Shown: positions 10,761 to 48,089 of the stretch, one piece after another
Numbering within the stretch: position 1 is the stretch's first letter
Layout of the letters: the number at the start of each line of letters is the position of its first letter
Source: Nectonema munidae
Lineage: Eukaryota; Nematomorpha; Nectonematoida; Nectonematidae
NCBI GenBank assembly: GCA_030549495.1
Contig: JAUIRK010000459.1
Coordinates: 105,830 to 169,829, forward strand
DNA: 64,000 nt
Reading direction: 5' to 3'
Position numbers and translations under genes: made by a program
Notes under the pieces: generated by a model
Seen by the model: the letters and a program-made list of their open reading frames with translations, nothing else
What the model was told of the DNA's origin: nothing
Database searches by the model: none

Positions 10761-12700
10761 CCGAGGCGTACCAAGAAATTTTTTCTAATTAATTTTAAAA
10801 AGTTTTAACTATTTCAAAAACTTATAAGTTATTGTAAGAGCAATTCTTACAACACCAAAAAATGAGATCTTTATTACTGGAAAAGAAAAAGTTTGACTAA
10901 CAACAAATAAGAAAATTTTTTTCTAAAATTTATATAATTTTGCAAAAGGTTTTTAACTTGAAAAACAAAAAAGTAAGAAATTGATGATTTCTTTAAAATG
11001 TAAGTCTTCTTTTATTTGAAAAAAAATATGAATTTTTCTATATCAATTTTTTTAGTATATTCTTTCATAAAATAAATAAATATTAAATTGTTTCTTCTAG
11101 ACGGAATCATGGATTTTCTAAGAGGGGTCATAATCCTGTTCAAGGTTGAAAAACTTCTTTCACAAACTGCTGTTCTCGAACCTACCATAAAAAAGCCTGG
11201 AAGAGAATAAGAGTCATTTTGCATAATACAAAATTGCTTTAAAATACCTTCATATAGTTTATGCTTCTATTTAAAGTAGAATTGTCAACATAAAATTTCA
11301 TTTTCTTGATTAATGAATCAAATTCGTTTACGTCATCTTTGAATTCTAACAAAACTTTCACCAAATCTTCTACCAAATTTATCCCAATAATGATATTATT
11401 ATCTTCTTTCTAAATCAATTAGTATAGTGCACTATTCATGTAACTTCGAAAATGTAGTTTACTTGGAGGTAGTCATTAGCAGGCTTCATTACATTAAGAA
11501 ACTTTTCAACCATAAGCATTACCAATATTGAAGAATCGTCTTTTAAAGCATGAAGTAGATCCCTTGCTTCGAAAGAAACATATAGATCAGAACAATTTTT
11601 TACCCTTTCCAGAGAAGATATTATTTTTATCAATGAATTAACAACTTCATAATGTGATGTCCATCTTGTTGGAATAAATTTTTTGAATTGTTTACCGAAA
11701 AAAGTTTTAACTTTAACCTTTTTCGTGAACTTGTAAAGCCTGGTCATTAATGATAAAAGAAATTCAATATGGTTTATATGACGGAAAGATGCAGTGATAA
11801 CTAAGTGGAGCTAATGGTTTATACAATGAATATAAGGAATGTATTTTTCAAGTGATTCACTGATTTTTTCTTGGACTCCTTTTACTTCCCTGTTAAGGTA
11901 TCATTTTTCATTTATAAATACTTGTAGGAAAATATTATCTGACAATACGTAAGCGCCATCATTGCATTGACTCACAATTTTGTGTTTTTGAATTTTACAC
12001 TCATAAAGAATGTCTAGAATTGCGGTGCCGATAGAAGATGCACCACATTCTTTCAGATAGACCATGCTAATTAATGCTTCTTTTACGGTCTTTCCTCTCA
12101 AAAATCTCAACACCTTACACAAAAGAAAAGGAATCAATGAAAATGAGCACCCCTTTAAACTACTTACAATTTTCCACTTATATCTTTTATTCCATCAGCT
12201 TTCAATGACAGATATGTTGAGTTATTGATTTCAAGTATTATTTTTTGTAGAACAAAACTTTTTAAAGATGCAACTATTTCCTTTTGTATTCTTGGTGACA
12301 AATAAGTGGAGTTTTTTGGAATAGAAACTGCGATCTTAAATTTTTCCGATAAAAATTAATCATTAGATAATAAAATTATCAGTGCTAGAACATGTCTTGT
12401 TTGAAATTTCAAAAACTTTCTTAATATATTTCATTTATCCATATGTTCAATTTCTATTTTGAGAATTTCAAAGATAAAAATAGTACATCAAACTTCTTCA
12501 ATAATAACACTTCACTTTTGGGCATAACTTACATCAATATTATTCGCATCACCCGATATATTGACTTCTTCAGATGTTATCAAAAAAATGTATGTTGATA
12601 AATATTCTTTTAACAGAATTTTTTATAAAAAAATAATTTCAAAACGGTGAATATGTTAAACTTTGTGTTGAAATAATATGCAGTGAAAAGTTTTTTTTGA
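10761..12700 (-). mobile_element. hAT transposase remnant (ZMYM-like)
   Basis: Minus-strand frames give the hAT series in order: an N-terminal part (about 12500-12150), KECGASSIGTAILDIL then SQCNDGAYVLSDNI (12137-11901; the DGA.VMSG motif), IPTRWTSHYEVVNSLIKI (11747-11436; the RW.S... motif), and the C-terminal dimerisation domain SRTAVCERSFSTLNRIMTPL then NNLIFIYF (11224-11012). The last matches the hAT C-terminal S..CERSFS.L..IKT.LR pattern. Frames are broken at least three times. CCGAGGCGTACCAAG at 10761 resembles the MITE terminus CAGAGGCGTAGCTAG and may be its 3' end. I could not find the other end. Confidence 0.75.
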
Positions 12701-12989
12701 CTATTTTGTGCTTATCATAAAATTATACTCACTCAAAAATCAGTTGAATGAACTAATTACAAAAGGTTAATAAAAAATTTTCTCAAGTAAAAAAAAGTAC
12801 CGAAAAAACATTTATAATATTCATCAAATTAAATTAACTAAATTTTACAATTGATAATTTACTTTATTTTTATATCTGATTTAACTATCAATTTTAAAGA
12901 TTTTCACTGATCGACATCTTCAATAATGCAACTTTTTGTCTTGACAATGTGATATGAAGGATCTTTATAGAATTACTGTATATTTTGAT

Positions 12990-13246
12990 CAAAATGAGGA
13001 CTGATATTGTTTGAAATTCAGTTTCTTACATTTTGAAGACAGCTCGAACTCTATTTTTTCGTGAACTGTATAATTAAAACTTCCGTTGATACTGTCTGCC
13101 TCACAGGATAATAAGCACATATCATAGGAGCATATGGTGATGATGAAAAATGAGCTGACATTCAAACAATTGTAGTGAGGCATATTTTGATGGAAATACA
13201 TGTTGTGATTTCTGAGTGTAGTGTAGAATAGTTTAAAAGGGGGCAA
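12990..13246 (-). pseudogene. LINE reverse transcriptase palm fragment (tentative)
   Basis: The frame reads ICSYDMCLLS followed by NYTVHEKIEFELSSKCKKLN. This looks like the RT YADD box with two residues lost, followed by the usual helix and the W....L.LN..K segment. A G12 tract at 13258-13269 lies just upstream. It fits the order of the surrounding LINE pieces. On its own the match is weak. Confidence 0.4.
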
Positions 13247-13257
13247 TTTTTTTCTTC

Positions 13258-13269
13258 GGGGGGGGGGGG
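13258..13269 (+). repeat. G12 homopolymer
   Basis: Twelve G within the decayed LINE region. Confidence 0.95.
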
Positions 13270-13795
13270 CAATTTATGTCACCTTTGATAGGTAAAGATA
13301 TCTCAGCGTAATTTTATCTTTTGCGGAACCTTCTTGTGAGTAATATTTAAAGCTAGAATGTCAAAGCAGAGACTAGACGATTTGAGAGTAAAGCTTGAAA
13401 AAGTTTAGTGATGTAGAGAGTTATACATATGAGTCTACACGATTGGGATTGATCATAAGAAGATTTACCACTTATGATTTTTTATTGAAAAAATAATTTT
13501 TGTTAGTACCCCACATTTATTCCTCACTATTTAGACACAATGAAAAAAGAAGAGCTATAGCAGCAAATCCATTTGCCCAAGTTTTTTTTCATCAAGGGAT
13601 GCATCTGAAAATGATCAAAACTTCAGTTAATGTCTAAACATTTAATCGAATTTTAGTGATAGAGTCTCCATTGTACAAAGAGCTAGTATGGATGGAGTTT
13701 GTAGTTTTTTAAGAAGAAACTGAAGTTAGAATTTGTAATATCTTTATAAGTGGAGTCAATGTAGCATTTAAAGATACCGTCGAAGAAATTAGACC

Positions 13796-14074
13796 TTAAA
13801 TAATATCCAGAAAAGGACGAGTTGTATAGGATTCCTTGCTATTAGAACATATTTGGTCATTTGACGTATAAATAGAGCTAAACATCTCATTAAAAACATT
13901 CCATAATAATTTGCAGCAGGGAAAAAAATAGATTTTTGTTTGTTTCATAAGAAATTCACGGCAAGTTTCCTTTCGTATTGTTTGAAATGTGTCTTTAGGT
14001 GCTTTGTAATTTTTCGGTGAAACGCGAGTGTTTCTATTTACGTGACATTTAAGGGTCCGTTTGATATCCTGCAA
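13796..14074 (-). pseudogene. LINE ORF2 linker between endonuclease and RT
   Basis: This is a 92-codon frame with IKRTLKCHVNRNTRV, KAPKDTFQTIRKETCREFL and a Lys/Arg-rich beginning. It resembles the basic helical linker (...KR..R.....R.....Y...RK..R..) between the endonuclease and reverse transcriptase of LINEs. Its position just 3' of the endonuclease fragment supports this. Confidence 0.45.
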
Positions 14075-14416
14075 AGCAATAGAAAGCGTAGCATTTCAAT
14101 ACGGTTTACTGTGAATTAATAATCTTTTTGTTTTGTAGTATTTGTTAGTGGTATGTGAAATTGATTCTGAGATAAATTTCCAACATTTTCCTGCACTATC
14201 ATGATATCATTTCAGGAATTTGTAGGTCTTCTCAAGGTCAAGTTACGAATTTTTTTAAATTTATTTAATTTCCCAATTTATAGAGTATATATCTTGTTTG
14301 GTTATCTATCACTTGTGGTTTTGAAAAGCAAGCTGTAAAGGTAACTAAAACAGGAAGATGACCTATAGTTGGAGCTCGAGTAAATAAACTGTCAGTCTCA
14401 TCTATATGAACTTCCT

Positions 14417-14698
14417 TTAAATAGTTACATATGGAACAAATGAAAAGTCGACAAGACTACTGCCATTTTTAGAAACGAATGTGTCAGTGGTTGGAACAAC
14501 AAAAATACACTGAGTCCAATCAAGATTTTCTGCAAGTAGGTTAGCATAATTATTTACAAATGTATCGTTCCAAATATGTTTAGAGTTGAAGTCGTCCATA
14601 ATTAAAAGATCTATACAGTTATGAGTTTGAATACGGAAGTGGGCTACATCAAGGATATTAAAAAATTGAGCAACTCCACAAGTATAATTGAGTTTCAA
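14417..14698 (-). pseudogene. LINE endonuclease domain fragment
   Basis: The 93-codon frame contains LLIMDDFNSKHIWNDTF, then NNYANLLAENLDW, then PTTDTFVSKNGSSLVDFSFV. These correspond to the GDFNAKH..WG, N..G..L and PTH....SSIDL.F motifs of the apurinic-type endonuclease in Jockey/I-like LINEs. The first Gly of GDFN is replaced by Asp and the PTH His by Asp, so it would be inactive. It lies in order between ORF1 and the RT pieces. Confidence 0.72.
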
Positions 14699-15029
14699 AT
14701 ATAATTAACCTGTGATAAATTGATAACTATAGGTAAAAAAGCTATACTCTAAACACTATTAATATTCTTTGGAAAGACTACATATATAAGGCAATTGATT
14801 AAAGAATCTATCACATATCGTTAGCAGTGAAACCTCTTTTGTTTTAGTGTCTAGGTGGATCGTCATGTCAAAAAAATAAGGAAGAATTTTTGCCAATTTC
14901 TTTACATACCCATTATAAGAAGATGATTTATGATAAATAAGCTTATTTAGCATAAAAATGTTTTTTTCTGAAATGGAAGACATAGTTTTTAGTTGAAAAC
15001 TACTTGTTTGCTTACGTCCAAATTATTTA

Positions 15030-15430
15030 CAATTTATTGTTCCACCTCGATGCTTACCAGAACAGTGAGGACCAACTACAGAACAGGTGTTAATTTTGTG
15101 GTCACCAGAGCATATTCAACAGTCAAAACCATTTTTACAGAAACGATGGATGTGACCCCACCCTTAACAACGACTACATATAATAACTCTGTATCTTGTC
15201 ACAAATTCTTTAATAAGATGTGTTTGGTTACAAAACTGGATAAATTTCTTAATGGCAGACAAAAGATCCTCTCGATTTTGAAATCCACTTTTATAGAATC
15301 CTACTTTCGTTTGAGGAACTCTCAAGAAACTTTAGGAAATCTTTCATTTATTTCGGTTAGGGTAGCTTTCATCAATATCATCGACGACGGGCTTGATAAT
15401 CGCGTATGTATTACTTTCACCTGGTAGGCG
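15030..15430 (-). pseudogene. LINE ORF1 with zinc knuckles
   Basis: On the minus strand, frames give IICSRC-GWGHIHRFCKN, then CSGDHKINTC, then GPHCSGKHRGGTINC. These are three successive CCHC-type knuckles like C..CQ..GH....C, C..CG..H....C and C.NC...H.A....C of LINE ORF1/gag-like proteins. Upstream text is more degenerate. The plus-strand 144-codon frame over the same interval is a shadow. Confidence 0.68.
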
Positions 15431-16557
15431 AAGATCTTTTTATCCTTCAAAAATTAGATCTTTTTTTTTGGACTAATTCAGTTGACTTTTACTCGTCAAA
15501 TTGGAACAAAATGTTGCCTCTAGCAGAGAGATGACAATTTCTTATAATAATAATCGAGAGTTTTGTTTTATTATCTTTGTTGACTCGAAATTATATATGG
15601 CTGTGCCTTTTTCCACAGAAGAAATAATATTTAAACCTGATGAAGAGATTTTTTTAGGAAGATAAGTAATTCACAAAATTTTATTAAATTTAACTGATAT
15701 GCTCAAAAATATTTAATGTCTGAAAAGTTTAGGCTTTGAAAATAGTTAGATCTGTTCGACCCATTGGCTTTTCTTGTGTATCTTTTTTTTTGTCTTATAT
15801 GACAAAGTATTTACTGTTTAGAGATGTTCAATAACTAAATATATTACTGCATTACCAAAACACTATTTTTTTAACTCGTTAACGACAAGAATAATAAATC
15901 AGATATCTAATGAAAAACAGATTTGTATTAAAAAGAATAAATGATTTTATTTTTATAGAATGACTCTAGTGGTTAATCATGAAAAAAATTCTAATAAACT
16001 TAATAAGTGGGATATAAATGATGGTTTAATAAGCTTACCCGAAAATATGTCCTTTTTTTGCTGTCAAAATAGTTCAGCCCAGCTTCTAACAGAAAGGTAG
16101 CTGAAAGTACAAAGATAAAAGGCTTAAGAAAGACACAGTACACCCCATGACGACCTATCCCAAGAAATGAAAATCGTGTTTTTTTTATATAAAATTCCAC
16201 TTAAAAAGAAGACAGATGATCAGTGTTTAAATTCTGATCCTTAAGCGTTAAGAATCTTTGCAACTAAAAGATACCTTGAATAAAACAACAATTCTAAGGG
16301 GTCAAGACTGACAACTTTGGAAACCCTTCTCTAGCGCTTCTTGCTTTCTGTTCTATAAAAATAACCAAGAAAATAACAGCGATAAAAACTACAAATCTTT
16401 ATTGCTTCGAAAAAGGAGATACATATTTTTTTCCAAGATGTAAACGAAAAACTGTAATCATCATTATACACAATGAGAGAATAAAAATGGCGCACGCTTG
16501 ATGCAAAAAGTATATACACACTTGCAAAATGTTTGTGCATATACACACAGTAGCAAT
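15431..16557. other. Intergenic DNA 3' of METAP2
   Basis: This AT-rich stretch would contain the 3' UTR of METAP2 (minus, stop at 16558). I see no conserved protein. The open frames at 16000-16200 and 16331-16561 lack recognisable features. Confidence 0.5.
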
Positions 16558-42089
<25,532 letters not shown>

Positions 42090-42319
42090 CTTTTACTCTC
42101 AAAGCACTTATATTAATTATTTTTGAAAGAAATAAAAAATTTTGTTTTCGACTTTTTTATTTTTGTTTCGGTTCTGGCAACACTAGTGTGACACCATTTC
42201 TCAAGAAATTAAAATCATGGCAATTATGAAAACTTACACGATACAGTTGACTATATTTATCGTGAGCATCATTGGGACCGCATCAAATGGTCTTAATAGA
42301 GAGATGTGTTTTTTTTAAT

Positions 42320-42416
42320 TTCGATATCGCATCCAAGGGAAGAGTCACGATAGGGAATCGAACCGAGACCATCTTGATCGAGACACTACGCTGCCAGCAA
42401 TATGCCACCTGAGGCT
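42320..42416 (-). mobile_element. tRNA-derived SINE copy 3
   Basis: On the minus strand: GGTGGCATATTGCTGGCAGC (A-box region), then GATCAAGATGGTCTC and a perfect B box GGTTCGATTCC (42354-42364), then CTATCGTGACTCTTCCCTTG and GATGCGATATCGAAA. The tail matches copy 1. It lies upstream of METAP2 exon 1 (about 230 bp). Confidence 0.7.
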
Positions 42417-42748
42417 AAACTTGAATAGAGAAAAGTTTTAACTTAAAAGCAAATTTTTTATACCCAATATATGTATGAAGATACATAATTATTATTAACA
42501 AAAAGTAAAAAATCTAAAATTTATTTGAATTAAAAAAGTTGTAATTAATGCTGTTTAGGACTTTTTTTACCTTCAAAAATTTTTTTCTGTACTTTTATTC
42601 GGATAAGGGTTCTCAAAGATCACATAGACATCGCTTTTAAACATTTAAAATGTAAAACGTTCCAGCCTTGATCCTAAATTTTATTACATAAAAAATTTTA
42701 TTGCAACTTTTATTTAATTTTTTTTAGAAATAGTCAATTCAAATACAA

Positions 42749-42830
42749 CAGTGGTTCTTAACCTAAGGAGCTAACCCCTTAGGAGAGCCCGAGTAACTTC
42801 CAAGGGGAGGTAGGAGTTCTTAAAAAAATT
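42749..42830 (+). mobile_element. hAT-type terminus (CAGTGGTTCTTAACC type)
   Basis: CAGTGGTTCTTAACCTAAGG followed by GAACCCC-like GC-rich text is a very common hAT end. Its partner end was not found nearby, so the element is truncated or extends to an unrecognised boundary. Confidence 0.5.
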
Positions 42831-43714
42831 AAAAAATTGTCTGAAACGTGAGCAAACATTAAGAATTTTATGAAACAAATGCGTAAATGCCACTTTGTCA
42901 TTACTTATTTACAATATTTATGCGATATTTAAAAATCTATAATTTTTATCTCGCGTTTGCTTATCATGTGTTGAGCAAATCTATGAGCAAGGTAGTGACA
43001 AGGATGTGATTGAATATCGCTGTGGATGAACTGCAGAGAGGAAAAATCGCTGTCTAGCGAGCAAGAAGAAACTTCTAATTACTGTTCACGTTTCATTACT
43101 GTGGGTGTGATATAAAAAAATACACTCACATGATTGGTTTATATCCGATTAAAAAATTATAGAGGCAAGAGTGAGAGCATTTGCTTCGCTTAAGACATCA
43201 GTGTCGGAATGTAAATATCAGAATAACGTGGGAGAAAAGAATAACATTAGAAAAATAGTTATAGACAAAATCATATCAGATAGCAGAGTTGTGGGATCGA
43301 TTTGATTGTGTTACCAATGAGTCTTCTAACGTAAGCCTTTCTATACGGCCCTCAGAAAACACACATTTTGATCTTATAACTCCAAATACTGGATCGGTTC
43401 AACCAAGAATTCTGTTTCTTAGTGATTTGCAAAAGAGTCATGGTTTAAAATTTTACATCGGTTTAAATAACTCGAGAAAAGCAATAAGAATGGATAAAGG
43501 CTTTATTGAACATGCGCTGAGTAGTCGCCACAGTCTCTCAATGCCCTCATTCGAAAGTCAAAAACAAGAAACAGGCATACCTTGTTCTATCATCATTGCC
43601 AGTTTATTTTGATCCAAAATGGTAACTATTTAAAAATTTTGCAACAGTATCTATATTTTTAAAATATGAGGTGCACTATCTGGGGGGTTTATAAAACTGC
43701 TTCATCGAACTGTG
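42831..43714. other. Intergenic DNA, one unexplained 107-codon frame
   Basis: The plus frame 43289-43612 (MWDRFDCVTNESSNVSLSIR...) shows no domain I recognise. It borders the dispersed repeat at 43.72 kb and may be part of the same unknown element. Confidence 0.4.
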
Positions 43715-43895
43715 GTGAATGAGATGAATTTATAAAGCTCGTGTTAGCCAAAAATCATACTTGCAAGGAAATGCAAGAGTTTGTAAAAATCTCCAAATTT
43801 CATAGTTCTAGCACAAAGCGTTATTCAGGTGATTAGAAGACGAAATAAAAGAGGGAATGCTCTCAATCCTAATTGATGAATATACTAACAATAGC
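43715..43895 (+). repeat. Dispersed repeat, inverted partner of 35305-35525
   Basis: It shares TGTGGTGAATGAGATGAATT, AAGCTCGTGTTAGCCA, CAAGGAAATG and GACGAAATA..AGAGGGAATG with the minus strand of the 35.3-35.5 kb copy. The frame here reads KLVLAKNHTCKEMQEFVKIS but is broken. Confidence 0.7.
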
Positions 43896-43958
43896 AGACA
43901 AAGAATTATCAATTTGTTCTCGTCAAGTTAAAAACTGTTATATATGAATGACTTTGTT

Positions 43959-44280
43959 CAGGAGTGATCAAACTTTTTTTGAAGTGGGCCGATTTACCAA
44001 AAGGTTAAAAAAAACACTGGCATTCTAAAATTTCTATTAATACTTGTTTAAAACTATATAAAGCAAACTTAAGATATTTAAAATCATCAAACAAAACAAA
44101 AATAAATAAGAAAAATAGTCAAAATATAAACAAAATATCTGAATAAATATCATACAAAACTACAGTAAAAAATTAATGTGATTTATGAAATTGACTTTTA
44201 ATTTTTATAATCATTAGGGTTAAGTTCTAAATATTTGACCGTGATTCTCAGCGAGCGGGCCTTTGCCCAAATACATAATA
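43959..44280 (+). mobile_element. Possible hAT-type MITE
   Basis: It begins CAGGAGTGATCAAACTTTTT then GAAGTGGGCCGA, similar to the frequent hAT end CAGGGGTG.C.AA.CTTTT..GGGCC. GCGAGCGGGCCTTTGCCC at about 44250 may be its right subterminal part. A target duplication is not clear. Confidence 0.4.
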
Positions 44281-45151
44281 AGCACCAGCAAAAACGTATT
44301 CTTGGCTGTCAATCTATCTTAGGTTTATCCCATTGATGGGAAAAAGGGATATAACAGGAAGGTAAATCGATCAAGGGGGTGAAACCTGTTAACATTTATC
44401 GCTAACAGTTTTAATTTCCTCTTAATCCAGCCAATCACTGGCGCTTATGCTCTTGCAACGCTGGTGTACAACTCAAAGAATCACTTTCTGTTTTTGCATT
44501 TCAAATAATTACTTCCACCGACCACCCCACCTATCTCCAATTCATGGTAGAAAGGAAGGTATTCTCAAGAATCTATCAGATGATGCCAATACACAAAAGA
44601 AAATTCACTGACTGAAGAAGGTGTTAGCGCTATTCAGTGAGAAGTAGCCTTTTTAACGCTGCCATTAAAAAGAAAGATAACTGTTTTGTGAGTAGGTAAG
44701 TTGGGCGCTGGCGACCCATCCTTTCTTCAGGAACAATGGTTTCAAAGAAATCAAGAAGGGATATGGCACAAAATAGTATCCTCGATCGATACGATACACT
44801 CCATATCAAAATTCAACGAAGGAAAAACTCAATGAGTTTTTCCGAAAGATGTCCATACTTGATGGACCATAGTCATATATGGGCAAGCAGGAGCAAAAAA
44901 TTATTCAATTTCCCAAAAAACACTAATTTCAAATTCTCTAACATACAATACCAAGGAGAAATTTAAACATATAAATTTATTAGGCCTCAAAATGGGACAA
45001 AAATAAAATATATTTTATTTAATATTTTTTTAAGACCTATATTAAAATATCAAAATGAAACAAATAAGATTTTCTTATAAAAAAGTGAACAGTTGTCTAC
45101 TTTTTAGCTATATAAACCATATAGGCAGATAATACAAGATATAGGTAGGAT
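44281..45151. other. Intergenic DNA without a supported gene
   Basis: The 76-codon plus frame at 44736-44966 has no recognised domain. Nothing else stands out. Confidence 0.5.
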
Positions 45152-45724
45152 CAGCAGCGTAGCCAGAAAAAAAGTTAATGAGAGCACACATTGAAAATTT
45201 TTGATAAATAAAAATATGCCTTTTGCACATATGTATTTATATAGAATTGTAGCTTGTAGGTTTAAAAATCAAACACAAAGGCATGTTCAAAAAGGCAATT
45301 TTGTTTTAAACAAGTTTTCAACTTCTAAAAAAATATAGTAATCCGCACAGAATAATAAAAAAAAAGTTATAAATGATGATGAGGTTAAAGAGGATCACGT
45401 TTGATAATAAATTATGCGAGTAACTCTAATACAATTGAAACACCAGATAAAATTACATTCTAACAGAAAATGCATGGTTTGAACATTTCGTTGTGATGGC
45501 ACCCATCCGTATATGTGACGACATCAAACTGTGAAGAGTTTGATTACAAATAATAGAAAAAGCATCGAAATAATTATTTCTTTATTTTTAAAGTCTTCTA
45601 TGGATGCTGTGTGGCATATGATATATTGTGAGAAAATCAGCTATATATAAATGTAATTACAAATATGTATGAATGACATCACATAAGGTACGTGGGAAGG
45701 GGGCACCACAAGGCCACGCCACTG
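45152..45724. mobile_element. hAT-type MITE, copy C
   Basis: The left end is CAGCAGCGTAGCCAG and the right end inward is CAGTGGCGTGGCCTT, a 10 of 15 match. A perfect 8 bp duplication GGTAGGAT lies at 45144-45151 and 45725-45732. It is 573 bp, AT-rich inside, with no open frame of note. The terminal sequence is related to copies A and B but the interior is not. Confidence 0.85.
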
Positions 45725-45732
45725 GGTAGGAT

Positions 45733-46859
45733 TATAGTGAATAATAATTATGAAGAGTTTTATTTAGTCTTCAAGCTTATGTGATTTTGGTATATATATA
45801 TCATATGAAAATTATAAGTGGATGATTTCAACTTTTTAAGATTTTAGAATATATCAAAACATGAGAGATAAATTTTTCAAAACTCAAAAAATAAAACTAG
45901 TTTAAATTTTGTAAATGACCTTATATATATTTTATGTTGTGCCATAAACAAATTTTTGAAGCCCCTGGTTGAAATTCCTTGCTAAGCCATTGCTGTTGTT
46001 TCTTTCAACCATCGAAAGAAAAAATAATTATAACACAAATAGCAGTAATTTTTAAGTTAGATTCGAAATAAAAATTGGAAAATTGATTTATAGTAAAGGA
46101 TTTAATTAAAATATGTTCAAAATACTTTCATTTTCATTCGAATTTTCATTATCTTTTGGGTTTAAAAAATTTTCATTTTCGTCATTTAGCTTTGGGAGAT
46201 TTTTATCCTTTGAATCTAAAATTTTTTTAAATACTATAATATGCAACTTTGGAAATCATAAATATATTTAAATTGAAAAATAAAATACCATTTTCCATTT
46301 TAGTTATAAGATTAAAGAGCAATTCAAATTAAGAAAGTGAAAAAAAATACATTTTTATATTAAAGGTATTTTTTTATATTTTCTTTACTAATTTTACAAA
46401 AGTCTAATAGTAATTAAGTTGGATTTTGTTTAGCTTAGACAAATCTTTGATCATCAAATCAATTATACATACAATTAGAAATTTCTTAATTTATTCTTGG
46501 ATAAAATGTGCATAATTCTAAACAAACATAATTTATTTCTTTACATAGATAGATAGTCTAGTATTGCAACCAAAAGTTTAGGAGCAAGTCGTCCTAGGCT
46601 GTATTCACAAGTTAAATAATCTCATCATCTGCCCAGTAAGAGGAGTATATAAATTTTTTTTTTAAAAATTAAGAAATATTTTATCATAGATAATATTAAA
46701 AAAATATCTTCAAAATTGATAAAGTTTATTATAATTAAATTATGATTAATTGTTAATTTATGTATTTTGAGAAATAAAGTTATTATATATCATATAATAA
46801 TTGATGGGGAATGAAACTGTATCTAGACAAGTGTACCTACCTACAAATTGGATTATAAA
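45733..46859. other. AT-rich intergenic DNA
   Basis: No gene, array or element end recognised. Confidence 0.55.
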
Positions 46860-47346
46860 ATAATAAATCATTCTTCATTAAAGGATATAAACTGAAAAAA
46901 GGGGATACACAGAAAGATCTTGGTCTAATTGTCAACACTAATCTTGATTCTAGAGAAAATATCTCATTGAGGGTGTCAAAGGCTTTCCAAGTTTTTCATA
47001 AAGTGCACAAATGCTTCGCTTTGTTTGATGCCAACACAGCTCCACTTCTATATAAAACATTTATTAGACAGATTTTAGAGTATGGAAACGTCATTGCTTA
47101 TCCTTTTTATTCCTGTGATGCTGCAAACAATGAAAGAGTCCAAAGAACAATCACTAAAAAGATTCTTGGAATGAAACATCTGAAATATAAGGGAAGACTA
47201 AAGAGGTGGAATTTTGATGTGCAGATTCAAAAGAAATGATAAGGTTACTGTATTCAATATTGTAAATGGTAATTTGAGAACGATTTCACAAGTTTTACCA
47301 GAATTCTAAGAAAGATTGCAAAGATTTCACTCTTACAAGTTTAGAA
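46860..47346 (+). pseudogene. LINE reverse transcriptase C-terminal part, left half
   Basis: Frames read KKGDTQKDLGLIVNTNLDS, then RVSKAFQVFHKVHKCFALFD, APLLYKTFIRQILEYGNVIA, and NNERVQRTITKKILGMKHLK. They match the LINE post-palm region KDLGV..D..L....HI, K....LG.I.R.F, LY..LVRP.LEY...V..P and E.VQRR.T..I.G. 5'-truncated. It is cut at 47346 by the MULE, and the rest continues at 49921. Confidence 0.85.
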
Positions 47347-47349
47347 GGT

Positions 47350-47512
47350 GCTACGACATTTCATCACACGACAATTCATCACACGATACTTCATCACGCG
47401 ACATTTCATCACAACGACATTTCATCACACGACACTTCATCACGCGACATTTCATCACACACAACTCCATTTCATTACAACAACGCTTCATCATACAACA
47501 TTTCATGACATA
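47350..47512 (+). repeat. Left terminal minisatellite of the MULE
   Basis: About eleven units of CGACATTTCATCACA, with variants (CACTTCATCACG, CAATTCATCACA). It is the inverted counterpart of 49763-49914. A 65-codon open frame across it (SSHDTSSRDIS...) is only the translated repeat. Confidence 0.92.
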
Positions 47513-48089
47513 AAACTGTGAATTTTATAAAAAAAAATAGCGATGTACCTATATATTGTTTTCAGCTATTTTTAAAGAAACGGTATTGAATCATTTTTTC
47601 AAATAAACAAAAAATATTTTTAATAAAAGTCAAACTTTGAAAAATTTCTTTCAAATTTTAATGAATAAATATAATATATATAACAGTATTTTTCATTAAA
47701 AATAAAAATTCTATTTTTGTATTAACTTAAAAAATATTAATATTTATTTATTTGAATCTAAAACAATATTTTTCTCTAAAATTTATATTAAATAAACAAA
47801 ATGTTATCTTATTTGTTTTTTAATAAACAAAATGTTAATTTAGTTTTGTCAAATGCTTTGACAAAACTGAAGTTGTTTGAAATATTTGGAATTGGTAGAT
47901 CCCTAAAAAAACCTTACTCCAGTAATGAAAAATGATGAAAAACACATGAACCCTTTCTCTTTTATTTCATTTATTCAATTAAATTTAAACATAAAATTTC
48001 AAGAATGAGAGTATCATCATTTTATTTACCTCAAAAAACAAAAAGAAAAATAATAACGAAAAATAAAACATTTTATTGTTGAAAACAAG

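Larger units (their letters stand above)
9560..15430 (-). mobile_element. Decayed non-LTR retrotransposon (LINE), interrupted by a hAT remnant
   Basis: Minus-strand pieces occur in the expected LINE order: zinc-knuckle ORF1 (15430-15030), apurinic-type endonuclease (14698-14417), linker (14074-13796), reverse transcriptase active-site region (about 13246-12990), then RT thumb and C-terminal text (about 10790-9570; e.g. RLKGIIIDKKLHFY-like and KELFTKFTESLLQKY). The hAT remnant (about 10761-12700) sits between the RT core and the C-terminal part. Many stops and frame breaks are present. The CCHC-EN-RT layout suggests an I/Jockey-type LINE, but the clade is not settled. Confidence 0.65.

Noticed and set aside
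14993-15427. 144-codon plus-strand ORF
   Set aside because: The opposite strand carries LINE ORF1 zinc knuckles. The plus frame is a shadow.
42320-42416. Functional tRNA gene
   Set aside because: A and B boxes are present but the sequence does not give a clean cloverleaf with matching acceptor arm, and a shared SINE tail follows. The same holds for the copies at 1.5 and 18.5 kb.
47316-47513. 65-codon Ser/His-rich ORF
   Set aside because: It is the translated left terminal minisatellite of the MULE, with no independent coding evidence.
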